From an uncultured beta proteobacterium (GTDB lineage Bacteria > Pseudomonadota > Gammaproteobacteria > Burkholderiales > Burkholderiaceae_C): DNA of 22,654 nt. The translations under genes were made by a program, and so were the position numbers. The stretch lies in the NCBI GenBank assembly GCA_903834645.1, contig CAILKA010000281.1:1-22654 (forward strand), written 5' to 3'. Below the pieces are notes generated by a model, which had not been told where the DNA came from, did no database searches, and worked only from the letters and a program-made list of their open reading frames with translations. The first letter of the stretch is position 1, and every line of letters starts with the position of its first letter. Positions 7,050-13,095 of the stretch are shown here, piece after piece.

Positions 7050-7633
7050 GGGATGCTCCCTTGAAGCCTCAGCTGACGTTCCCGCCCGAGCTGCTGCTGC
7101 GTGCGCAAGGCGGCGGCGCGGGCATGCGCGCGGCGATCTTCGACGTGGACGGCGTGCTCACGGACGGGCGCATCTACATCGGCGAGCACGGCGAGACGGT
7201 GAAGGCCTTTGCCACGCTCGACGGACACGGCCTGAAGCTGCTCAAGCTCGCGGGGATCGAGCCGGTGATCATCACCGGCCGTGATTCGCCGGCCGTGCGC
7301 CGGCGCATGGCCGACCTGGGCCTCGTGCACGCGGCCTTTGGCGCACAGGACAAGCTCGCGGCGGCGCAGGCCGTGCTGAGCACGCTCGCGCTCGACTGGG
7401 CACAGGTGGCCGCCATCGGCGACGACTGGCCGGACCTGCCGCTGCTCGTGCGCGCGGGCCTGGCCTGCGCGCCGCCGCACGCGCATGTGGAGGTGCGTGC
7501 GGTGGCCCACCACGTCACCGCGGCCTCGGGCGGGCATGGCGCCGCGCGCGAGTTCTGCGACCTGCTGCTCGTGGCCGCGGGGCGCTACGCGACGCTGCTG
7601 GCCGAGCAGGTCGGCACGTTGGACGCGCACTGA
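7046..7633 (+). CDS. kdsC: 3-deoxy-D-manno-octulosonate 8-phosphate phosphatase
   Basis: 195 residues. It removes the phosphate from Kdo-8-phosphate to give Kdo. It belongs to the HAD superfamily without a cap domain. Motif I is FDVDGVLTDG with D33 and D35, motif II is IITGR (75-79), motif III lysine is K103, and motif IV is GDDWPDLPLL with D126, D127 and D130. The first 27 residues are an extension before the usual start. An internal ATG (M27) is possible, but the upstream ATG sits in a 4-bp ATGA overlap with kdsD, which favours it through translational coupling. Confidence 0.95.
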   Translation: MRDAPLKPQLTFPPELLLRAQGGGAGMRAAIFDVDGVLTDGRIYIGEHGETVKAFATLDGHGLKLLKLAGIEPVIITGRDSPAVRRRMADLGLVHAAFGAQDKLAAAQAVLSTLALDWAQVAAIGDDWPDLPLLVRAGLACAPPHAHVEVRAVAHHVTAASGGHGAAREFCDLLLVAAGRYATLLAEQVGTLDAH

Positions 7634-7651
7634 GGCGCGCCGGGCACCGCC

Positions 7652-8341
7652 ATGAGCCAGCGCGGCATCGAGCTCGAGCTGCCCGACCTGCCCGAGGTGC
7701 CCATCCGCCTCGGGACGCCGCCGCCGGGCCAGGCGCGGCCGCGCACCCCGCTGCTGCAGCGCCTGCGAGAAGGGATCGGCGGTGCGCTTCCGCTGCTGCT
7801 GATGGGGCTGCTGGCCCTGGGCACCTGGTGGCTCGTCAAGCATTCGCCCCGCCCGCTGGCCCCGCGCGAGGCCGCGGCGCCGCGTGCCGAGCCCGACTAC
7901 ACGATGCAGGAATTCCTCGTGCGGCGCTTCGATGCGCAGGGCGGGCAGAAAGTGCGCGTGCAGGGCCGGGAGCTGCGCCACTACGACACGCCCGAGCGCG
8001 TGGAGATCGAACAGGCGCGCGTGCTGGTGCAAGCACCCGACGGGCGCGAGGCCCTGCTCACGGCGCGCCGCGCCGTCACCGACCCGCGTGGCGAGCGCGT
8101 GCAGCTGCTGGGCGAGGCGGTCGTCACGAGCCGAGCCGCCGACGGCCAGCCGCTGCGCATCATGGGCGAGAGCCTGGAGTTCGACAGCCCGCGGCGGCGC
8201 ATGAGCAGCCGCGAACCGGTGCAGGTCGAGTCCGGCGCGAGCACGCTGCGCGCGGCCGGGATGGAGTACGACCATGCCCGTCGCCATCTCGCCCTGACGG
8301 GCCCGATCCGGGCCGTCTACGTGCCCGAGGCCACGCGGTGA
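7652..8341 (+). CDS. lptC: LPS export ABC transporter periplasmic protein LptC
   Basis: 229 residues. LptC anchors to the LptBFG complex in the inner membrane and passes LPS to LptA. One transmembrane helix lies at about 43-62 (GGALPLLLMGLLALGTWWLV) after a proline-rich cytosolic tail. The periplasmic part (from about 75) has the LptC/DUF1239 pattern: YTMQEFLVRRFDAQG, LRHYDTPERVEIEQARV, then beta-rich LTARRAVTD and VQLLGEAVVT. It begins 18 bases after kdsC, and its stop overlaps the next start as GTGA. LptA and LptB, which usually follow, are not in the window. Confidence 0.92.
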   Translation: MSQRGIELELPDLPEVPIRLGTPPPGQARPRTPLLQRLREGIGGALPLLLMGLLALGTWWLVKHSPRPLAPREAAAPRAEPDYTMQEFLVRRFDAQGGQKVRVQGRELRHYDTPERVEIEQARVLVQAPDGREALLTARRAVTDPRGERVQLLGEAVVTSRAADGQPLRIMGESLEFDSPRRRMSSREPVQVESGASTLRAAGMEYDHARRHLALTGPIRAVYVPEATR

Positions 8342-9129
8342 GCGCGCCGGCCCCGCTCGTCTTCATCACCGGCGCATCCAGCGGCATCGGCCTGGCTTTG
8401 GCTGCGCACGCGGTGGGCCAGGGCTGGCGCGTGGCGCTGGTGGCGCGGCGCGTGGAGCGGCTCGAGCAGTGGGCGCGTGAGCACGGGCTCGCGCCGTCGC
8501 AGTGCTGGGTGGGTGCTGCCGACGTGACCGATGCCGACGCGCTCGCCGCGGCGGCGCGCGGCTGCATCGACGCGATGGGGCTGCCCGACAGGGTCGTGGC
8601 CAATGCCGGGATCAGCATCGGCATGGACACCACCGAGCGCGAGGACCTGGACGTGATGCGCGACACGCTCGCCACCAACACGGTGGGCATGGCGGCTACT
8701 TTCCACCCCTTCGTCGCGGCGATGTGCGCGCGCGGCAGCGGCACGCTCGTGGGCGTGGCCAGCGTGGCCGCCGCACGCGGCCTGCCGGGCCACGGCGCCT
8801 ACTGCGCCAGCAAGGCCGCAGCGGCTGCCTACTGCGAAAGTTTAAGAAGTGAGTGCGCACCCCACGGGGTGCGGGTGGTGACCTTGCTGCCCGGCTTCGT
8901 GGCCACGCCGCTGACGGCGCGCAACCGCTACCCGATGCCATTCCTGATGTCGGCCGAAGCCTTCGCCGAGCGTGCCTGGCGCGCCATCGGCTCGGGCCGC
9001 TCGCGCATCGTCATCCCCTGGCAGATGGCCTGGGTGGCGTGGCTGCTGCCTCGGCTGCCCGATCGTCTCTTCGACCGACTGTTTGCCCGCCGTGCGCGCA
9101 AGCCCCGGCGTGAGGCTCCCACCCCATGA
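8338..9129 (+). CDS. short-chain dehydrogenase/reductase (classical SDR)
   Basis: 263 residues, an NAD(P)-dependent oxidoreductase. The cofactor motif TGASSGIG lies near the N-terminus, ANAGIS follows, the catalytic serine is in GVASVAA, and the YCASK motif gives Tyr and Lys. The C-terminus is basic and hydrophobic (IPWQMAWVAWLLPRLPDRLFDRLF), which suggests membrane association, as in some lipid-acting SDRs. The start is a GTG at 8338 in a 4-bp overlap with the lptC stop, and the stop overlaps sbtA by four bases. The substrate is unknown; its position invites a lipid or envelope role. Codons at 8839-8850 (AGT TTA AGA AGT) are very unlike the rest of the gene. Confidence 0.88.
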   Translation: MSAPAPLVFITGASSGIGLALAAHAVGQGWRVALVARRVERLEQWAREHGLAPSQCWVGAADVTDADALAAAARGCIDAMGLPDRVVANAGISIGMDTTEREDLDVMRDTLATNTVGMAATFHPFVAAMCARGSGTLVGVASVAAARGLPGHGAYCASKAAAAAYCESLRSECAPHGVRVVTLLPGFVATPLTARNRYPMPFLMSAEAFAERAWRAIGSGRSRIVIPWQMAWVAWLLPRLPDRLFDRLFARRARKPRREAPTP

Positions 9130-10100
9130 TCGACGTCGTCGTCTTCTTCTTCCTGCTGGGGATCGTGGCCCGGCTCGTCAAGAGCGACCTGCGGCTGCCC
9201 GAGGCGCTGTACGAGACGCTGTCGATCTACCTGCTGCTGGCCATCGGCCTGAAGGGCGGCATCGAGCTCAGCCGCCAGCCGCTGGCGGTGCTGGCTCCGC
9301 AGGTGGGCGCCTGCCTGGCGCTGGGCCTGGCCATTCCCTTTGCGCTGTACCCGCTGATGCGGCTGGCGCGTCTGTCCAGCCCCGACGCCGCGTCGCTGGC
9401 GGCGCATTACGGCTCGGTGAGCGTGGTGACCTTCGCGGTGGCCACGACTGCCCTCACGCGCGCGGGCATCCCTTACGAGCCCCATGCCGCGCTGTGGGTG
9501 GCGGTGATGGAGGCCCCGGGCCTGGTGGCGGGCATCCTCCTGGCGCGCATGGGTGCGGCGCGCGAGGCCGCGGGCGCCGCGGGGCGCGAGATGCGGGGCC
9601 CGCCACGCAGCAGCCGCGGCGCGCTGGTGCACGATGTGCTCTTTGGCAAGAGCGTGCTGCTGCTGGTCGGGGGCCTGGCGATCGGGGCCGTTGCGGGCGA
9701 GGCCGGTGTGCAGCCCATCCGCGCCGTGTTCATCGACCCCTTCAAGGGCGTGCTCGCGCTCTTCTTGCTCGAGCTCGGTCTGGTGGCCGGGGCCCGGCTC
9801 TTCGAGGTGCGCCGCTTCGGGCCCGTGCTGCTGCTGATCGGCCTGGGGGCGCCGCCGCTGCTGGCGCTGCTGGGTGCCGCCACCGGGGTGGCCCTGGGCC
9901 TGAGCACCGGCGGGGTGGCGCTGATGGCCACGCTGGCGGCCAGTGCCAGCTACATCGCCGCGCCCACCGCGATGCGCATTGCCGTCCCCCAGGCCAATCC
10001 GGCGCTGTCGATCACGGCCGCGCTCGGGTTGACCTTCCCGTTCAACCTCGTCGTGGGCATCCCGCTCTACATCGAACTGGCCAGAAGGTGGACCGCATGA
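9126..10100 (+). CDS. sbtA: SbtA-type sodium-dependent bicarbonate permease
   Basis: 324 residues, strongly hydrophobic, with about ten predicted helices in two halves joined by a hydrophilic stretch around residues 140-170. The motif AAHYGSVSVVTFAVATTAL and the N-terminal KSDLRLPEALYETLSIYLLLAIGLKGG are those of the SbtA (DUF897) family. Cyanobacterial members are high-affinity Na+/HCO3- symporters of the inner membrane. It is shorter than cyanobacterial SbtA (about 370). The ATG at 9126 overlaps the SDR stop (ATGA), and its own stop overlaps the SbtB-like gene the same way. The family call is firm; bicarbonate as substrate is inferred from the family and the PII-like partner. Confidence 0.88.
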   Translation: MIDVVVFFFLLGIVARLVKSDLRLPEALYETLSIYLLLAIGLKGGIELSRQPLAVLAPQVGACLALGLAIPFALYPLMRLARLSSPDAASLAAHYGSVSVVTFAVATTALTRAGIPYEPHAALWVAVMEAPGLVAGILLARMGAAREAAGAAGREMRGPPRSSRGALVHDVLFGKSVLLLVGGLAIGAVAGEAGVQPIRAVFIDPFKGVLALFLLELGLVAGARLFEVRRFGPVLLLIGLGAPPLLALLGAATGVALGLSTGGVALMATLAASASYIAAPTAMRIAVPQANPALSITAALGLTFPFNLVVGIPLYIELARRWTA

Positions 10101-10405
10101 CGCTGCCCCGGCACCCGAAGAAGCTCCTCGTGATCGTCGCCGAGGCCGAACTCGAGCGCGCGCTCGTGCAGGACGTGCGCGAACTCGGGGCGCAGGGCTG
10201 GACGATCCAGGAGGTGCGAAGTGCCGCGCGCGAGGGTGTGCGCGAAGGCGCCTGGGAGTCCGACCGCACGATCGAGATGAAGGTGATCTGCGACGAGTCG
10301 GTGGCCGACACGATAGCCGGGCGCGTGCTCAGCGACTACGCCCCGCATTACAGCGTCGCCGTCTGGTTCAGCGACGTGCAGGTGATCCGGCCGGAACGCT
10401 TCTAG
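10097..10405 (+). CDS. SbtB-like PII-family regulator of the bicarbonate permease
   Basis: 102 residues. SbtB proteins are trimeric PII-like regulators that bind adenyl nucleotides (cAMP, AMP, ADP, ATP) and close SbtA. The pattern KKLLVIVAEAELERALVQ, then GAQGWTIQEV, then an exposed loop (about 43-57), then IEMKVICDESVADTIAGRV and YSVAVWFSDVQVI fits the ferredoxin-like PII fold and the SbtB spacing. The protein stops at RPERF, right after the last strand, so the C-terminal loop with the CGPEGC redox motif of cyanobacterial SbtB is missing. There is no GlnB/GlnK uridylylation signature. The ATG at 10097 overlaps the sbtA stop (ATGA). Partnership with SbtA is inferred from coupling and family. 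Confidence 0.85.
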   Translation: MTLPRHPKKLLVIVAEAELERALVQDVRELGAQGWTIQEVRSAAREGVREGAWESDRTIEMKVICDESVADTIAGRVLSDYAPHYSVAVWFSDVQVIRPERF

Positions 10406-10411
10406 AAAGAC

Positions 10412-10440
10412 AAAGGGGCCGGACATGAGCCGACCCCTTG
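10412..10440 (-). terminator. Rho-independent terminator for the RRM gene
   Basis: The arms AAGGGGCCGG (10413-10422) and CCGACCCCTT (10430-10439) pair over ten positions around a 7-base loop. The one non-Watson-Crick pair is G-U in the minus-strand RNA but C-A in plus-strand RNA. On the minus strand it is followed by a T-rich TTTGTCTTTC. It may also stop sbtB transcription, with less certainty since no U-run follows on that side. Confidence 0.7.
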
Positions 10441-10460
10441 CACAGGAAAATTCGTCGAAG

Positions 10461-10485
10461 CCGGGCTGGGCTCAGCCCAGCCGGG
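10461..10485 (-). terminator. strong hairpin just after the RRM gene stop
   Basis: Twelve-base arms (10461-10472 and 10474-10485) pair with a single mismatch and a tiny loop, starting eight bases past the RRM stop codon on the minus strand. A TTTT lies a few bases further on. It could be a first terminator or a 3' mRNA stabiliser ahead of the stronger terminator at 10412-10440. Confidence 0.45.
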
Positions 10486-10492
10486 AGCGCGC

Positions 10493-11047
10493 TCAGTAGC
10501 CGCTCGAGCCGCCGGAGCCGCTGCTGCGGCCGCCGTAGCCGCCGCCGCCACCGTAACCGCCGCGGCCGCCACCACCGCCACCGCCGTAGCCGCCGCCACC
10601 ACCGCTGCCGCCGCCACCGTAACCGCCGCGGCCGCCACCGCCGCCACCGCCGTAGGGGCTGCGACCACCGCCGCCACCGCCACCGCCGTAGCCGCCGCCA
10701 CCACCGCCGCCGCCGTAGCCGCCACCACCGCTGCCGCCACCGCCGTAGCCGCCACGGCTGCCGCCGCAACCGCCACCACCGAAGCCGCCGGGACGCTCCT
10801 CACGGGGGCGAGCCTCGTTGACGACGAGCGGGCGGCCTTGCAGCTGCTGGCCGTTCATGCCGTTGATGGCAGCCTGGGCCTCGGCGTCCGAGCCCATCTC
10901 CACGAAGCCGAAGCCCTTGGAGCGGCCGGTCTCGCGGTCCATCATCACCTTGGCCGAGGTGACGGTGCCGAATTGCGCGAACGCCTGCGTGAGCGAATCG
11001 TCACGCACCGAATACGCCAGGTTGCCTACGTAAAGCTTGTTTCCCAC
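10493..11047 (-). CDS. RRM-domain RNA-binding protein with glycine-rich tail
   Basis: 184 residues. One RNA-recognition motif at about 4-80 carries RNP2 LYVGNL (5-10) and RNP1 KGFGFVEM (44-51), the aromatic residues that stack on RNA. From about residue 92 the tail is nearly all Gly with Tyr, Ser and Arg (GGY/RGGY units), an RGG-like disordered region able to bind RNA and self-associate. The domain plan matches bacterial cold-induced Rbp proteins of cyanobacteria and betaproteobacteria. The start is a GTG at 11047 with GAGGG six bases upstream. The gene is monocistronic, with a long AT-rich leader and tandem downstream hairpins. The direct RNA targets are unknown. Confidence 0.93.
   Translation of the reverse strand: MGNKLYVGNLAYSVRDDSLTQAFAQFGTVTSAKVMMDRETGRSKGFGFVEMGSDAEAQAAINGMNGQQLQGRPLVVNEARPREERPGGFGGGGCGGSRGGYGGGGSGGGGYGGGGGGGGYGGGGGGGGRSPYGGGGGGGRGGYGGGGSGGGGGYGGGGGGGRGGYGGGGGYGGRSSGSGGSSGY
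10541..10639. repeat. direct repeat in the Gly-rich tail coding region
   Basis: A 33-base stretch at 10541-10573 recurs without change at 10607-10639, an offset of 66 bases (22 codons). It lies in a wider region (about 10505-10790) of CCGCCACC-type units encoding Gly-rich tail. Exact nucleotide identity beyond what protein composition needs points to recent slippage or unequal exchange. Confidence 0.75.
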
Positions 11048-11157
11048 GGGGAGCCCTCAATCACAAAAAAGAAAATCCAGACACACAACGTACATGTCGA
11101 GCTTCAACCCAGCGTGAACCATCAGCTTCAGGCGCGGCGACTAGACACGGCCCTTAC

Positions 11158-11215
11158 ATTATCAATTGCACAATACGAGATTGACATTCCCGTCAAGGCA
11201 GATTGTTGTTTTTTT
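11158..11215 (-). promoter_or_regulatory. promoter region of the RRM gene, with A-tract and palindrome
   Basis: Read on the minus strand: an A-rich UP-like tract (AAAAAAACAACAA, 11215-11203), TTGACG (11196-11191), then two possible -10 hexamers, TATTGT (11175-11170, short 15-bp spacer) or GATAAT (11163-11158). TTGAC-N6-GTCAA at 11181-11196 is a perfect inverted repeat overlapping the -35 and looks like an operator. Either -10 gives a 5' leader of roughly 100-115 bases before the GTG at 11047, including a T-rich run near 11067-11080. Such long leaders are common in cold-inducible genes. Confidence 0.5.
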
Positions 11216-11249
11216 GCTCACCGGGCGAAACCGCGGCCAGAATGCCTGA

Positions 11250-11295
11250 GCCCGGGCGGGTGGGCCATCCCTAGCGCCGAATACGCCGCCCGGGC
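11250..11295. repeat. 10-bp perfect inverted repeat in the GMC gene leader
   Basis: GCCCGGGCGG (11250-11259) and CCGCCCGGGC (11286-11295) are perfect reverse complements 26 bases apart, 42 bases before the GMC start. In RNA it would give a stable hairpin. No T-run follows, so it is not a typical terminator. It could be an operator or leader structure, or a relic of GC-rich composition. Confidence 0.45.
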
Positions 11296-11337
11296 GCTTA
11301 GCATCGGCGGCGAACCGATGGCGCGACCAGGATGGGC

Positions 11338-12969
11338 ATGTCCGAGACGATCCCGACTTTCGACCACATCGTCGTAGGCGCCGGCACCGCCGGCTGCCTG
11401 CTGGCCAACCGGCTGAGCGCCGACCCTTCGCGGCGGGTGTTGCTGCTCGAGGCCGGCCGGCGCGATGACTACGTGTGGATCCACATTCCGGTGGGCTACC
11501 TGTATTGCATCGGCAACCCCCGCACGGACTGGCTCTTCCACACCGAGGCCGAGGCGGGGCTCAACGGGCGGCGGCTGCGCTACCCGCGCGGCAAGGTGCT
11601 GGGCGGCTGCTCGAGCATCAACGGCATGATCTACATGCGCGGCCAGGCGCGCGACTACGACCACTGGGCCGCGCTCACCGGCGAGGCGGCTTGGGGCTGG
11701 GAGCAGGCCCTGCCGATCTTCATGCGCCACGAGGACCACTGGCGCGGCGCCACGCCGCTGCACGGCGCCGGGGGCGAGTGGCGCGTGGAGCGCCAGCGTC
11801 TGCGCTGGGACGTGCTGGACGCCTTTGCGCAGGCGGCGCAGCAGGCGGGGCTGCCGGCCAGCGCCGACTTCAACACCGGCGACAACGAGGGCGTGGGCTA
11901 CTTCGAGGTCAACCAGCGCGCGGGCATCCGCTGGAACACGGCCAAGGCCTTCCTGCGGCCAGCCGCCCGGCGGCCCAACCTGGAGGTCTGGACCGGCGCC
12001 CAGGTCAGCCGGCTGGTGCTCGAGCCCGGCAGCGACGGGAGCTGGCACTGCAAGGGGGTGGAGCTGCTGCCGGCGCCGGGCGCGCCACGGCGCGTGGCGG
12101 CCGCGCGCGGCGTGGTGCTGTGCGCCGGGGCCATCGGCTCGCCGCAGCTGCTGCAGCTGTCGGGCATCGGCCCGCCCGGGCGGCTGCACGCGCTGGGGAT
12201 CACGCCGCTGCATGACCTGCCGGGGGTGGGTGAGAACCTGCAGGACCATCTCCAGATCCGCGCCGTCTTCGGCGTTCAGGGCGTCAAGACGCTCAACACG
12301 ATCGCCAACTCGCTGTGGGGCAAGGCGGGGATCGCGCTCGAGTACCTGCTGCGTCGCAGCGGCCCCATGAGCATGGCGCCGTCGCAGCTCGGCGCCTTCG
12401 CGCGCTCCTCGCCCGAGCGCCGCTGGGCCAATCTCGAGTACCACGTGCAGCCGCTGTCGCTGCCGGCCTTCGGCGAGCCGCTGGACCGCTTCCCGGCCTT
12501 CACCGCCAGCGTGTGCAACCTCAACCCGAGCTCGCGCGGGCGGGTGCAGCTGCGCAGCGCCGATCCCGCCGACGCCCCTCGCATCGAGCCCGGCTACCTG
12601 AGCACCGAGGAGGACCGGCTGGTGGCCGCGCAGTCGCTGCGGCTGACGCGGCGCATCGTGGCGCAGCCGGCGCTGGCGCCCTTTGCGCCGCGCGAGCTCA
12701 AGCCCGGGCCGCAGTACGAGAGCGACGAAGACCTCGCACGCCTGGCCGGCGACATCGGCACCACCATCTTCCACCCGGTGGGCACCTGCCGCATGGGCCG
12801 CGCCGACGACGCGCTGGCCGTGACCGACCCGCACCTGGCCGTGCGCGGGGTGGGTGGGCTGCACGTGGCCGACGCGAGCGTCATGCCCACCATCACCAGC
12901 GGCAACACCAACGCCCCGACGCTCATGATCGCCGAGCGCGCGGCGCAGTGGCTGGGGCAGCCGCGCTAG
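11338..12969 (+). CDS. GMC-family FAD-dependent oxidoreductase (choline/alcohol dehydrogenase-like)
   Basis: 543 residues. The family oxidises primary alcohols to aldehydes with FAD. The N-terminal FAD motif is GAGTAG (14-19) followed by CLLANRLS. GMC signature 1 region is GKVLGGCSSINGMIYMRG, signature 2 is GAIGSPQLLQLSGIGP, and the active-site histidine lies in IFHPVGTCRMG with the partner Asn region GNTNAPTLMIAERAA at the end. I prefer the ATG at 11338 because AGGA lies five bases before it; an ATG two codons earlier overlaps that site. No signal peptide is seen, so the enzyme is cytosolic. Choline dehydrogenase is only a family label, and no betaine genes are nearby. The acyl-CoA synthetase 126 bp downstream suggests alcohol or aldehyde catabolism. 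Confidence 0.92.
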   Translation: MSETIPTFDHIVVGAGTAGCLLANRLSADPSRRVLLLEAGRRDDYVWIHIPVGYLYCIGNPRTDWLFHTEAEAGLNGRRLRYPRGKVLGGCSSINGMIYMRGQARDYDHWAALTGEAAWGWEQALPIFMRHEDHWRGATPLHGAGGEWRVERQRLRWDVLDAFAQAAQQAGLPASADFNTGDNEGVGYFEVNQRAGIRWNTAKAFLRPAARRPNLEVWTGAQVSRLVLEPGSDGSWHCKGVELLPAPGAPRRVAAARGVVLCAGAIGSPQLLQLSGIGPPGRLHALGITPLHDLPGVGENLQDHLQIRAVFGVQGVKTLNTIANSLWGKAGIALEYLLRRSGPMSMAPSQLGAFARSSPERRWANLEYHVQPLSLPAFGEPLDRFPAFTASVCNLNPSSRGRVQLRSADPADAPRIEPGYLSTEEDRLVAAQSLRLTRRIVAQPALAPFAPRELKPGPQYESDEDLARLAGDIGTTIFHPVGTCRMGRADDALAVTDPHLAVRGVGGLHVADASVMPTITSGNTNAPTLMIAERAAQWLGQPR

Positions 12970-13095
12970 CGGCCGCGGCAGGGGCGGGGGCAGGGAAGTC
13001 CCAACACCGTCGCGGGCGGCTCACCGCTACGCTGCGGGCCCTGTCCACCCATCCAAGCGAAGAGCCGCTCACCCCGGCTGCCGCACACCTTCACC

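Noticed and set aside
5960..8287. Long open frames on the strand opposite kdsD-kdsC-lptC, and similar long frames antisense to the antiporter (4110-5963) and to the receptor genes (14705-16255)
   Set aside because: They arise from G+C-rich third positions, encode low-complexity Arg/Ala/His-rich chains without domains, and lie entirely opposite well-recognised genes.
10097..10405. GlnB/GlnK-type nitrogen PII protein
   Set aside because: No PII uridylylation or C-terminal PROSITE-like signatures are seen, while spacing and coupling to SbtA fit the SbtB branch.
10505..10790. Repetitive CCGCCACC array as a CRISPR or other repeat element
   Set aside because: The repeats are in frame with and explained by the Gly-rich tail of the RRM protein; there are no spacers of constant length.
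11181..11209. Perfect TTGACA at 11181-11186 as the -35 of a plus-strand promoter for the GMC gene
   Set aside because: The hexamer 17 bp downstream (TGTTGT) is a poor -10; the motif is better explained as one arm of the inverted repeat in the RRM promoter.
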